Below, one piece after another: positions 51,103-61,894 of a stretch of 64,000 bases of DNA. Numbering within the stretch: the stretch's first letter is position 1; each line of letters opens with the position of its first letter. Source of the stretch: Pararge aegeria (Eukaryota > Arthropoda > Insecta > Lepidoptera > Nymphalidae); contig NC_053183.1 of NCBI RefSeq assembly GCF_905163445.1, forward strand, positions 18,352,001-18,416,000, given 5' to 3'. Under the pieces are notes generated by a model. That model made no database searches and was not told the origin of the DNA. It worked only from the letters and a program-made list of their open reading frames with translations. The position numbers and the translations under genes are program-made.

Positions 51103-52854
51103 ATGAGTATTATATCTACACTTCACTGTTTAACAGTGCAAAAAGCATTCATTGGCAACTGCTGGATCTTTCAGTACCGCAATGTATCTACTATAAATAA
51201 ACATTTTTCTACTTCTGATACAATTAATAGTTCCGATAAAGAACGTACTCTTAGTATTCTTTCTTCCCACTCAACTCCTAACTTTTTACCATTTACCTTC
51301 GAGTCTTTTACTGAATGTGATGTTAAGAAGAGCATAATATCCATTGCATCGAATGCTGTTGGTGTAGATAGCATTACCCGTAATATGATCATTCCAATTC
51401 TTGACGTTGTTTCCCCTATTCTAACCCATATCTTAAACTCTTCCATTCTCTGTAGCAAATTCCCTGAAGAATGGAAGTTTGCTCAGATTATTCCTCTACC
51501 TAAAAAAAACAACCCTTCATCGTTTTCTGATTTTCGCCCCATTTCTATATTACCATTTCTCTCAAAAGTTCTTGAAAAACTCGTATCTCAACAACTTAGT
51601 CTCTTTCTTAATAAGAATAACCTTCTCAGTTCTTTGCAATCTGGCTTTCGTCCTGGTCATAGTACGGCTACTGCTCTTGCTAAAGTAACTGATGATATTC
51701 GATGGGCGATGGATAACAAGCAGCTAACAATTCTTATTCTGCTTGACTTTAGCAATGCCTTTAATACAGTTGACTTTGACTTCTTGCTTAGTCTTTTACG
51801 CTCTATTAACATATCTCCATCAGTAATAGACTGGTTTCGGAGTTACCTCAATGGCCGTCGACAGCGCATTCAGATTGACGAGTCCTTTTCGTCTTGGTGT
51901 GATGTAGCGGCTGGGGTACCTCAGGGTGGCGTGTTATCTCCTTTACTTTTTTCTATTTTCATTAACTCTATTACTCAAAACATCTCTTCTCTCTATCACA
52001 TGTATGCAGATGATATCCAAATATATCGCTCATCTACCCTTCAAAATCTTGGTTCTGCTATTGCAGCTATAAATAATGATATGGCTGCAATTTCTGAGTG
52101 GAGCAGGCAATATGGGCTAAAGGTCAATCCTGCAAAATCAAAAGCTATCGTTATTGGTAGCTCAGGAATGATCGCGAGGGTTGATTGGCTGAGCATTCCT
52201 TCTGTTATTTATAATGGCATCGCTATTCCTTTTTGTGACTCTGTGAATGATCTTGGTGTATACCTCGACCGGGAATTGTCATGGACAGTGCATGTCAAAG
52301 AGCTGAGTCAGAAAGTGTTTGTGGCGATGAGCTCGTTGCGAAGGCTGCAATCATTTCTTCCAATTCCGACCAAAGTTATGCTAGCACATTCTCTTTTTCT
52401 ATCTATTCTCGATTATGCGGATGCAAGCTTTCTTAATCTGACCGAGGATCAGCTTAATAAACTTGAGCGTCTTCAAAATCTGGCTATTCGGTTCATATTT
52501 GGCCTTCGCAAATATGACCATGTTTCCGTATTTCGACAAAAACTCAAGTGGCTTCCTATTCGTCGTCGCCGGGATATGCATGTACTTTCTCTTCTGTACT
52601 GTGTGTTATTTCATCTAAATACTCCCTCGTATTTAAAAGAGAAGTTCACTTTTCTTGGTGAGCAATCTGGTGTAAGATCGTGCCGTGCGCTGACGCTGTG
52701 TATGCCTTATCATAAGACAAAATTTTATAAGCGTTCGTTTAGCGTACGAGCTGTGGAATTGTGGAATGCGCTTCCATTGAGCATACGACGATCCAAATCA
52801 CTGGCGATATTTAAAAGAGCAGTTAAGGCCCATTATATTGTTAACGACTTTTAA
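51103..52854 (+). CDS. LINE-B reverse transcriptase (5'-truncated, open frame)
   Basis: Non-LTR retrotransposon polymerase, 583 codons without a stop. RT order: FRPISILPFLSKVLEKLVSQ, GFRPGHSTATALAK, ILLDFSNAFNTVD with catalytic D215, AAGVPQGGVLSPLLF (GVPQG 271-275), YADD at 301-304, then a thumb-like region and the C-terminal block RSFSVRAVELWNALPLSIRR with SKSLAIFKRAVK near the end. A short pre-RT region (NAVGVDSITRNMI) is present; the N-terminal endonuclease is not, so the copy is 5'-truncated and the ATG is only the open-frame limit. Placed in the CR1/Jockey group by motifs; the (TAA)n tail also recalls I-type elements, so clade is left open. A nearly identical inverted 3' copy 2.5 kb away indicates recent activity of the family. 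Confidence 0.88.
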   Translation: MSIISTLHCLTVQKAFIGNCWIFQYRNVSTINKHFSTSDTINSSDKERTLSILSSHSTPNFLPFTFESFTECDVKKSIISIASNAVGVDSITRNMIIPILDVVSPILTHILNSSILCSKFPEEWKFAQIIPLPKKNNPSSFSDFRPISILPFLSKVLEKLVSQQLSLFLNKNNLLSSLQSGFRPGHSTATALAKVTDDIRWAMDNKQLTILILLDFSNAFNTVDFDFLLSLLRSINISPSVIDWFRSYLNGRRQRIQIDESFSSWCDVAAGVPQGGVLSPLLFSIFINSITQNISSLYHMYADDIQIYRSSTLQNLGSAIAAINNDMAAISEWSRQYGLKVNPAKSKAIVIGSSGMIARVDWLSIPSVIYNGIAIPFCDSVNDLGVYLDRELSWTVHVKELSQKVFVAMSSLRRLQSFLPIPTKVMLAHSLFLSILDYADASFLNLTEDQLNKLERLQNLAIRFIFGLRKYDHVSVFRQKLKWLPIRRRRDMHVLSLLYCVLFHLNTPSYLKEKFTFLGEQSGVRSCRALTLCMPYHKTKFYKRSFSVRAVELWNALPLSIRRSKSLAIFKRAVKAHYIVNDF

Positions 52855-53225
52855 TAGTATGTATATATGTACTTACTCATTTATTGTATGTTAAAGTATT
52901 TAATTATGTAAGTGTTGTTATTATATATATTAGTTTATTTTTATATTTATTTATTTATTATATTATTTACTTTTTATCTATTTGTGCACACTAGTTTATG
53001 TATTGGCATGTAGTTATTTGCATGTATGTATTTTAATATTTGTACCACCAGCAGTCTATTCTCCTCTTCTTTTTTTTTTTCCTAATTCTAAGGTTGCCTG
53101 GCAGAGATCGCTATTAAGCGATAAGGCCGCCTTTTGTATTACTACTTCTTTCGATGTTTCTGTTTTTGTTACATTTTAAATGTTGTGGTATACAAATAAA
53201 GAGTTTAATAATAATAATAATAATA
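52855..53225 (+). mobile_element. LINE-B 3' UTR and (TAA)n tail
   Basis: About 350 bp AT-rich UTR with ttgcctggcagagatcgcta, taagcgataaggccgccttt and tacaaataaagagttt (AATAAA), then six or so taa units. The block gagatcgct...aagcgataag could form a short hairpin and is the part conserved in all family relics here. Confidence 0.9.
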
Positions 53226-53304
53226 CTATTATTATAATAACACGGATATGGAAAGGCTATAAGTCGGGTTATTGTTATATGGAATTGGATAATATAATAG
53301 TTTG

Positions 53305-53400
53305 GACCTTCAAAGGGGCAACGCTGCCAGCATCTTAGGCGCCTCGCTGCGGCGGTTTCTAAGACGTTTTAGATTTTATTTTAGTATATAGGTTAATTTA
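53305..53400 (+). pseudogene. 3' relic of the 10.7-kb retroelement family
   Basis: aggggcaacgctgccagcat codes RGNAAS, then ILGAS, the ending restored by frameshift at 10.98 kb. The following gcggtttctaagacg and ttttagattttattttagt also occur near 62.53-62.6 kb. Confidence 0.5.
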
Positions 53401-53544
53401 GATTATTTTTGTTTATGATTAAAATGATATTCATTACTGTCAACATGACAAAAAAAAGATATTATTACATGCAAAATTAAATATCACGGCATGAGGGCTT
53501 CTAAGTACGCGTAAGTAAAACTATCGGGATATTAAAAGCCAAGC

Positions 53545-53990
53545 CAATCTAACTAATTTAAAATGTGAAAGTATTTATGTTTGTTTTTTGTTGGACCGAG
53601 CTCGGTGCAATTTGGTACAGATAAACCTTGCATCCTGGAAGATACTTTTATTCCGACAGATTTACTTAAAAATAGTTACAAAATATAGCAAATCAAAGCT
53701 TGTGAGTGTACAATATATAATTGTGTTAAGAATCTTCTCTTTGCTGGCGATAAGATGATAAAACAAACCAAATTTTAAACAAATACCTACAGTACAAATC
53801 CACTTCAGACGCAAACATAGTCAAGGGCTAATTTGTAGTGGAATAAAAATAATAAATAAAATTATGTTTGTTTTTCATACACCGAGCTTGATGCAACTTG
53901 GTAAAGATAAAGCTTCTATACCGGAGGATACTTTTATCTCAAATGATTTTGTTAATAATAGCTGCAAATACAGGAAATAAAACTGCGGCT
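53545..53990 (+). mobile_element. Two Helitron-like interior fragments
   Basis: gtgaaagtatttatgtttgt with ttggaccgagctcggtgcaa (53550-53660) and a diverged repeat ttatgtttgtttttcataca with accgagcttgatgcaacttg (53860-53960). Both have gatacttttat(t/c) after the same spacing. Between them is a short LINE-derived piece. Confidence 0.45.
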
Positions 53991-54024
53991 TGTAAGCGTA
54001 AAATTTATAATTATGTTGAAAATC

Positions 54025-56365
54025 TTCTCTAAGTCAAAGTCAAAGTCAAAAATTTCTTAATTTAAATAGCTGCAAATATAGCAAATCAAAGCTGCGGCTT
54101 AAAGTGTATAATATATAATTTAGTTGAAAATCTTTTCACAGTCAAAGTCAAATATTTCTTTATTGAAATAGGCACGTAGGGGGCACTTGTTCTTGTTTAG
54201 TACATATGCCATATATTGTCCCATCTCTTTGCCGGCGATAAGAAACAAAAACAAATAACATCTTAAAAAAGTACCTAAAGTACAAATCCACTTTAGACGC
54301 AAACTAAGTAAATCGCTAACGAAACTGCACCTCAAGCCCCGTACGTGACTCCACACAGTACTCCGCACAACAGTACTAAACCTGTACACTCGAATATACA
54401 ATTGTTTCACTTGAAATGCACGTCCCATCCGATCCTATTCCGAACTAAAACTTGGGTCACACACGCTCAGTGCAACCTTAAATAATCTAGTTCTTGCATG
54501 AAATATTGATTGTTTGGTTGTTAGATAAAAACCAACTTACCAAATACCAAGTAGAATGTTGAAATTTACGGTATGCTCTAAGAAAGGTCAGAACACAAAA
54601 TGATGCTACCACTGTCCTACGTCACGCGCCCTTTAGAATGTTTCTCAAAGCACTGTTTTTTGTACCATTGAATACTTGATATTAGTATTCACTCGGTAAC
54701 TGGTGTAAGAAAATAAATACGCTGTCTTGTATTATAAAGATCATAACAAATAACACATCTCAACAAAATACCTAAAGCCCAAACAAATCCAGTTTAGACA
54801 CAAACTTAGTAAATCACTAACGAAACTGTACTTAGAGCCCCGTACGTGACTTCACCCAGTATTCCGCACAACAGTACTAAGCTTGTACACTCGAACAGAC
54901 AACTGTTCCACTTGAAATGCACGTCCCATCCGATCCTTGCAAGTATTCCGAACTCTTGAGTTACACACGATTTCAGTGCACGCTTCTACGTAATAGGTAT
55001 GTAGGTGCCGATTCGAATATTGAAATTTACGCATTAATGAAAAAAGTTATGTGCTTCTAGTTGCACGAGACTTCGTACGCTTTGGAATTTGGATGTGTAT
55101 GCTTATGTTATTGTCTGACCTCTGAAATATCAATTAGCAGCAAAAAACATAACAATCTCTTGCTGTGTGAAAAATGAATACAAGTCTATGCATACAAAGC
55201 CTATATGCTATTCCATAGTATCCGTAGTGTCTATTAAGCACACATCTTAATTTCATATAATTTAGTCATTTAGGTTGAAGGCGTGGCTAAGAAACAATCA
55301 CTGCCATGCAAATTTGGCATGTATGACAATATAGTAGTAGGTATTATTTATTATTATTATTAAACTCTTTATTTGTATACCACAACATTTAAAATATAAC
55401 AAAAACAGAAACATCGAAAGAAGTAGTAATACAAAAGGCGGCCTTATCGCTTAATAGCGATCTCTGCCAGGCAACCTTAGAATTAGGAAAAAAAAAGAAG
55501 AGGAGAATAGACTGCTGGTGGTACAAATATTAAAATACATACATGCAAATAACTACATGCTAATACATAAACTAGTGTGCACAAATAGATAAAAAGTAAA
55601 TAATATAATAAATAAATAAATATAAAAATAAACTAATATATATAATAACAACACTTACATAATTAAATACTTTAACATGCAATAAATGAGTAAGTACATA
55701 TATACATACTATTAAAAGTCGTTAACAATATAATGGGCCTTAACTGCTCTTTTAAATATTACGCGCTATTTACCGCGCTACCTCGCGCGTACTTCGGAAT
55801 GTTTCTGAACGCACTGATTCTGAAGGTCAGAATACAAAATGTTGCTACCACCGCACTACGTCACGCGACCCTAGGGATGTTTCTTAACGCACTGATTTTT
55901 TACCAATTAATACTTAGTATTAGACACATTTACTCAGTCATTGGTGTAAGAAGATAATGAATAGGCTTATATTATCTTTAACGATCGTAATCGCTTTGGA
56001 TTTCTCCACTTTTGGGGTGATAAAAAATAGCACATCTCAACCGCACAACAGTACTAAACCTGTACACTCGAACCGACAACTGTTCAATAAAAATACCTAA
56101 AATCCATACAAATCCACTTTAGACGCAAACTTAATAAATCGCTAACGAAACTGCACCTCGAGTCCCGTACGTGACTCCACCCAGTATTCCGCACAACAGT
56201 ACTAAGCCTGTACACTCGAACAGACAATTGTTCCACTTGAAATGCACGTCCCATCCGATCCTTGCAAGTATTCCGAATTAAGACTTAGGTTACATACGCT
56301 CAGTGCAACCTTACGTAACCTAGCTCTTGCATTAAATATTGTTTGTTTGTTTGTTTGTCTGAGCT
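54025..56365 (-). repeat. Direct array of a LINE-derived unit, 3 main copies
   Basis: Core copies at about 54260-54520, 54760-55005 and 56080-56345 share aatacctaaa, aaatcgctaacgaaactg-like, ccgtacgtgact, cgcacaacagtactaa, ctgtacactcgaa and tgcacgtcccatccgatcc. A partial copy is at 56035-56075. On the minus strand the unit ends with AATAAA-like ttcaataaagaaatatttga and (TTTGAC)n at about 54130-54160 and 54030, so it is a LINE 3' region. A spacer block (cagaa(c/t)acaaaatg, cacgcg) separates copies 1-2 and 2-3. Confidence 0.7.
55345..55762 (-). mobile_element. LINE-B truncated copy, near identical to the 51-kb element
   Basis: Reverse complement matches 52.79-53.22 kb over about 410 bp. I count three substitutions and one length change in an A/T run, outside the microsatellite tail. 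It keeps the last about 20 codons and the stop, then the full 3' UTR. It interrupts the spacer of the 54-56-kb array. Confidence 0.92.
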
Positions 56366-56554
56366 CTTAATTGCACCCACCATAGTGGGTGGTCACAAGG
56401 GGTATTGAAGTAACAACAGTAGCTGTGTGATGATTTATCGGAATTATAACACGAAGTTAAAAAAGTTCTTGTTAAATTATTACTCAGTACTATTTATCAG
56501 TCAATACTAGATTGACTGATTGCCTGTGCCAATACTAGATTGACTGCAAACTGT

Positions 56555-56883
56555 AACCTACGCAAAAACTACTTAACCAATCCTCATGTAACTTTGTACT
56601 GTAGGATACTTTATATTCCGACATTAAGATCGGTTCCTTTGGGAGAGGGGATGAAAGTGTTTGACAATTTTACACCATAACTCCGACAAATTATAACCGA
56701 TTATATAGAGGTTATAATATGCGTTTATTTTTGCCCAAACTTTGTGTACGTCTGATGTATGTGGTTGGAGATAGAGGACAGCACTCATCAGCGGACAGCA
56801 GCAAACCCCTCATTTAAGTCTTAGCGATACTGAATACTTTAAAAACAAATTCAAACGCAGGCGAAGTCGCGGGCAACAGCTAG
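56555..56883 (+). mobile_element. Helitron-like element, 5'-truncated
   Basis: Plus-strand acgcaaaaactacttaacca, ccataactccgacaaattat, aaacccctcatttaagtctt to cgcgggcaacagctag followed by T. Matches 31.55-31.93 kb in reverse. The TCCTACT 5' end is missing. Confidence 0.7.
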
Positions 56884-56927
56884 TATGTATATATACATAC
56901 TAGCTGTTGCCCGCGACTTCGCCTGCG
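56856..56927. repeat. Perfect 72-bp palindrome at a Helitron tail-to-tail junction
   Basis: The left 29 bp is the 3' terminus of the plus-strand Helitron, then atgtatatatacat, then the same 29 bp inverted. All 36 base pairs match. It could extrude as a cruciform. Right-hand sequence beyond 56927 (catatgaatacttc) no longer matches the left side. Confidence 0.95.
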
Positions 56928-56985
56928 CATATGAATACTTCATAATCGCTCTTTTAGATCTACAGGAATAAAACATTTTTGAATT
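56899..56985 (-). mobile_element. Helitron-like 3' end, short
   Basis: ctagctgttgcccgcgactt on the plus strand marks the 3' end. The interior is recognisable only to about tcttttagatctacaggaa, then unrelated sequence follows. Confidence 0.55.
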
Positions 56986-56989
56986 TGAT

Positions 56990-57570
56990 TTTAGAATTTT
57001 TTAATTACGCATCAGGCTGGAGGAGCTTATAAGATAGAACAATACAAATTACATTTTGAAAATGTAAATAAACATTTACGCGGACTTTCTAAATGCTACC
57101 TAATACAGTACAGTCGGTTACAAAATAATATATAAATACAGGGTTAAGTACAAAATACAAGAAAGCTCTCGACCTGTGGCTGTTATACGACTTTTTTTAA
57201 CTGGATAGTTTTTGAATTTAATATTCAATATTTTACATAGATACTCTACTTATTACTACTCTGTAATGTGACGTATGTGGTTTCACAGTCTAATGCGATT
57301 TATTAAATTTCGTGTATGAAATAAATTAATACAGAATTTGTAGAAAACGCAGAACAAAAGGGAACCACAACACACAACAAGCTTTGTGGATTTTTTATTC
57401 GACCCTGTATATGCTATAGGTCTTACAATTTTTATTAGTGTTTTTAATGACTTGTCTTGTCTAAGCAACATCACTTTAAGTACACCTGGAAAATCATAAT
57501 CCTTGTTTTCATTAAATTAAACACAATGTAAAGGAGCATTATCTATCGTTGTCATAGTATATCTATCACT
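56990..57570. other. No gene seen
   Basis: AT-rich, no recognised repeat except a brief TTGAATTTG stretch near 56974 that recalls a LINE-A tail. Confidence 0.4.
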
Positions 57571-57574
57571 GTTT

Positions 57575-57898
57575 ACTTATTATAGATATATATATTTATA
57601 TTTATATTATATAAATATTTATTATATTATTTTTATGTATTTTGTATATGTAGTAACTTCAAATTTGTTTGTATTAGTATGTAGAATTTTGTTATTATTT
57701 AGATATATTAAATTTACTTAGTAGTTATTATGAAGTATATTGTACCTTTATTTGACCAATACCACAATTAAATCATCTTACTCACATCCTGGGGTAGCTG
57801 GAAGAGATCTCTTATAGAGATAAGCTTTCCTTTGTTTACTTCATGTATCTTATGTTCACAATCACAGTTTATGGTACATAAATAATAAATAAATAAAT
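57575..57898 (+). mobile_element. LINE-C 3' UTR
   Basis: gtagctggaagagatctctt, atagagataagctttccttt and atggtacataaataataaat, with an (AAAT)n tail. Its layout parallels LINE-B (agagatc...taagc...cttttg), so the two LINEs are probably relatives. A minus-strand copy is at 60.1 kb. Confidence 0.6.
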
Positions 57899-58524
57899 TA
57901 ATTAATTTTAGTTGTACTAGAGGTTTTTGTTGTAGGGTTGGTCCGGGGAAGTACTAACGGCACGTCTATTTCTGCCGTGAACTGCATTCTGGTCTATAGA
58001 ACTTGGTTGCCGGTTTAATTGCAGTTGTAATTGCAGGCTTAACACGTATGCCTCAAGTTTCAGTTGAGCCATCTACTGTTTTTTTTTTTCTTTTTATGTG
58101 TTCCGTCCTGTTTCCCTCCGACATGGTGATTGGAGACTGTTTTAGGTCGGTACTATAGTTGGCTTTTTTTTTTACCTGAATCTTTTGGACTAAATAAGTG
58201 CAGTGCATCAGGGTGAGCCATCTACTTGCTCCGTCAATTAATAGTTACGTTGGCCAAATTTATTTATAACAAATTATACGCGGAGGAAGTCACCGGCAAC
58301 CACTATAATACAGCGTATTTGTCCTTTGACGTGAGTCATAAAAGCCGCCCCTTGAACGTAATAAAGCAGAGTGCCCATAGCACTTCGTCCCATTGCCATT
58401 CACTCCTAAACATATAGCGAATAAATACCAAAACCCGCCATAACCCATCCCGGCTGGCTTGTTATAATAAGTTTCTGCTAAAGGTCTATTAAAATCGTAG
58501 ATAAGCTATCACACTGGGCGTGTT

Positions 58525-58915
58525 AAATTTGTTTTTTTCCACTGTAACTTAGCCCTTGACGGTAATATCAATTATTGGTTAATCCTGTACCACTTGATCC
58601 ATAGTTAATGCTAACCACTAGAATAAAGAGGCAGTTAGTAATATTGTCATGTGTCCCAACTCCCAATCTCTCGATAAAATTAGCAAATCCGAATTCAGAA
58701 AACGAAGGTGCGAGTTCAAAAATTCAAACAAAAATTACGAAGTTGCCACGTAGTGCTCTTTTCGAAATAAAAGTTTCCAGTTTAAGAGGGGAACCAGCTA
58801 AAATGTTAGTGGGGTTGGTAGTTTGATTAAACTAATACCTTTAAACGGTTTCTACGCGTTTTCGTTGGTTTTTTCTGTCAGGGATCGAAAACGGGACCTC
58901 TTTTTTACTTCACAG
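58525..58915 (-). mobile_element. SINE-d, interrupted
   Basis: The poly(A) side tttttttccactgtaactta with gcccttgacggtaatatc at 58530-58575, and cggtttctacgcgttttcg with gtcagggatcgaaaacggga at 58845-58895. The 250 bp between them is not SINE-d and may be an insertion. Confidence 0.5.
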
Positions 58916-58917
58916 GC

Positions 58918-59215
58918 TTTAGAGGTACATTATTTAATATTTATGTGACTTCTCTGTGTAACCGAAACGCTAATAGATTTGAAGTCTTTAAAATCTGATA
59001 AAGCCCTAACACAACATGCAAAATTAAAATCAAGTGACTCCTGTCACTTTATTAAGTACTTGTTGCGTAGCGTAGGTACTATGTGCGTGGTGATCTTTTT
59101 TATTAAATAGGATTGTCATAGTTAAACACTTAGAATGTTTTGAATTGTATGGATAAATAAATATGCTTCTTGTGATTTAATATTTTTACAGGGTGATTCC
59201 TAATGAAATGTACTT
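58918..59215 (-). repeat. Rep-2 copy 2
   Basis: Reverse match to 61.9-62.2 kb: tttagaggtacattattta, catgcaaaattaaaatca, gactcctgtcactttatta, cgtagcgtaggtactatgtg and cttagaatgttttgaatt. Unoccupied at the MITE C target (58997-59004). Confidence 0.65.
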
Positions 59216-59860
59216 ATTCACCCTTTAACAGTATTTCGTAATTCCGTTACACTTTGTATATAAAAGCCGTTTCCCGCGTTCTTCTTTTGCGTTTATTACG
59301 AATCCCATAGGAACCGTTTGTTTTCGTTGGATAAAAAGTAGTAACTCTCAGTTTTTTCAACTAACTCCATGCCAAAAATCAAGTCAATTGGTTGTTAAGT
59401 TAAGGCGTAAACGAAGGACAAACAGACAAAAAAACAAACACACTTTCGCATTTATAAAACTCGGAAAGGGTTTTAATCGTCGCAAGCAGGTAACAAAACT
59501 AGCTTCCAAACTTAGTTCTCCTTTACTTAGAGCTCCTTTCAAGGATTAAGAAGCCCCCAAATTTAAATTCCCTCCTCCCTGCAAACACTCGCCAACCACA
59601 GTTTAATTTGCATGAGCTCTACACCTCTCTACTAACTGTGAAGTACACTGCCTGTTTGCTCGTATCAACTCAATTGCGCGCACGATTTTGTTCTTGGATA
59701 ATTTCGAAAACATTTTTTTTGGCGATACCAGAAGCTAACGAGCAGTTAGAAAATTCGCGTTGTTAATTCCCTTATCTCGGAGAGCCTGTTAAGCTGACGG
59801 CCCGTTAAACGAAGCTTGTGATACTAATTGTTAAAAGCTTTTAAAACAGCTCTGAATCAT
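59216..59860. other. No gene seen
   Basis: Unassigned apart from a short piece at 59400-59460 (aaacacactttcgcatttat) like a Helitron 5' segment in reverse. Confidence 0.4.
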
Positions 59861-59864
59861 GGCT

Positions 59865-60020
59865 CTGTAGCTCAGTGGTAGGTGAAGATGCACTCTAAGA
59901 TGGTGGGCTAATCGGTTTCGGGAATCGCAGTCCCAATTAGTTTCTACGCAGCATCGTACTGGAACTCTTAATCACTTGGCGACATGTCATTGTCGGTAGG
60001 TTAGTGGGAATCGTGCCCTG
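59865..60020 (-). mobile_element. SINE-d body, 5' part odd
   Basis: actctaagatggtgggctaa, agtttctacgcagcatcgta, gtcattgtcggtaggt and a reversed head cctggacttcccactcataa. Preceded by ggctctgtagctcagtggta, which looks tRNA-like in the opposite direction. Confidence 0.55.
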
Positions 60021-60094
60021 GACTTCCCACTCATAAGCCTACCACTGTGTGTCTCGGAGGACATCAAGAACCGTCAAAACTTACCTTTATTTAT

Positions 60095-60300
60095 TATTTA
60101 TGTATTATAAATTGTGATTACAAATATCTATATAAGAGATCTCTTCCAGCCACATCAGGATGTGAGTAAGATTTCATTATATGTATCATAGGTCAAATAA
60201 AGGAACAATATATTTACTGATAAAAATATGCAATATATTTAAATTTTAACAAGGTTCTACATACTAATACCTAAATAATTTGAAAATAAATTACAAAGAA
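60095..60300 (-). mobile_element. LINE-C 3' end, truncated
   Basis: tttatttattatttatgtat, ataagagatctcttccagcc and aggatgtgagtaagatt: reversed match to 57.6-57.9 kb with moderate divergence. Confidence 0.65.
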
Positions 60301-60309
60301 TTTATATTA

Positions 60310-60625
60310 TATACAAAATCATCATATCAACCCATTACTGACCCACCCACGGCACGGGTCTTCTACGATGAGAAGGAGTTAAAGCCGTAGTCCTCCAAGC
60401 TGGACCAGTGCGGATTGAATGACTCAACACACCTTTGACGACATTATAGAGAACTCTCAGGCATGCAGGTTTACTCAAGATTATTCCTTCACCGTTGAAG
60501 CAAGTGATATTTTTATTGCTTAAAGCGCACATACCTTTGAAAAGTCAGAGGTGCGTGCTGGGATTAAAACTTGGCCACCCAAAAAGTGAAGTCAAAGTCC
60601 TTCCGTTATCCGCTAGATAGTGATC
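60310..60625 (-). mobile_element. SINE-a, near full length
   Basis: atcatcatatcaacccatta, gccgtagtcctccaagctgg, gagaactctcaggcatgcag, gttgaagcaagtgatatttt and gtgcgtgctgggattaaaac. The B box is mutated and the head is diverged after aaagtgaagtc. Confidence 0.8.
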
Positions 60626-60639
60626 TTTTAGGCTCCAAG

Positions 60640-60748
60640 CGATAAGCCTTTGCGCATATATATTTATTTACCTTTTGTTTTGTTCAATTTGTTTTTTTTT
60701 TCTGTATTTCTGTATGTGCAATAAAGACATTCTATCTATCTATCATTT
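60640..60748 (+). mobile_element. LINE 3' end with (TCTA)n tail
   Basis: ggctccaagcgataagcctt, then atgtgcaataaagacattc and tctatctatctatc. The position of AATAAA next to a short tandem tail fits a LINE end. Confidence 0.5.
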
Positions 60749-61317
60749 ACACTGTGTTTAAATAAATGCATCGATCGGCAGTCTCTAATGTTCCGGCAAT
60801 GAGTTTCATAGATGTGTAGCTCTGCGTGGACAGAGAAAGTTTTTTGGTCCAATTATATGAAGGGGCATCAAGAGACCCGCAAGACTGTCAGACCTGCCTG
60901 GGCAAGCAGCAACGATCTAAGTTCTAAATCCATTCTTCCTTTAAGAGAGAGAAGGCCCTTGCCCAGGAGTCATCGTCCAACCCCCCCACCCATTGCTGGG
61001 TTGTATTAGTTGTATTAGAGCATAGACACAACACGTTGCTCCAATGCGGGTTGTTGGGCTTTGAAGACTATTTATTACAAGTAAGTATTAATTACCGTGA
61101 TCGACGTGCTCACCTTGGTACGGAGGTTGTCTCTGCCGATGTTCTAACTCCATTTTCATTGACAAATTTTTGTATAATTATTGTATTGTATTTACAATAC
61201 CTAACAATTTTTCGCCCGACTCGGGATTTGAATTCAGGACCTCATGGTCTGTAAATGAATAAAATGCCCACTTGACCAACGAGGCAGTCGGGCTAGTAAT
61301 CGCCCTGGAGTGGGCAA

Positions 61318-61585
61318 CTAATAAATAAATAAAAATAAATAAATAAATAAATATACTACGACAATACACACATCGCCATCTAGCCCCAAAGTAAGCGTAG
61401 CTTGTGTTATGGGTACTAAGATGACTGATGAATATTTTTATGAATAACATACATAAATACTTAGAATATACATATAAACACCCAGACACTAAAAAACATT
61501 CATGCTCATTTTCCAGTAGTGGGTATCGAACCCACGGCCTTGGGCTCAGAAAGCATGATCGCTGCAAACTGCGCCAATCTGAAGT
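61318..61585 (-). mobile_element. SINE-c, near full length
   Basis: (aaat)n tail, tactacgacaatacacacat, tctagccccaaagtaagcgt, aatatacatataaacaccca, then a short deletion of the catcacacaaa segment and gggtatcgaacccacggcct to ctgcgccaat. Well conserved. Confidence 0.85.
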
Positions 61586-61894
61586 GTTTCTAGAAAAGTA
61601 CACCAGTTTGAGTTGAATTTTACTAAAAGCCTCAGCAAGCACACGACGGTGAAATATTAATGGGCTCAGAAAAAAATTTGCGTTCAGATGTTTACGTTTT
61701 CTTAAACACGCTTAAAAGAAAAAGCAAAGCTGAGTAATTCATCAAAGTCCTCTTACCTAAAACGCCGAAGTTAAGAGAACATTAAATTTGTATAGTCATT
61801 ACTTCTGTGAATTTAGCATTCCTTAACATTAGGTTATCTGGAAAAAATACGTTTTTATACAACGTGTAAACGAATTACGAAATAATGTTGAAGG

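Noticed and set aside
54120..54428. 102-codon minus-strand frame as a gene
   Set aside because: It ends in the LINE-type AATAAA and (TTTGAC)n tail, and its repeated relatives break the frame, so it is LINE 3' sequence.
55733..55957. 74-codon frame with an internal FLNAL repeat
   Set aside because: The apparent protein repeat comes from the duplicated spacer block of the 54-56-kb array and partly from LINE-B sequence.
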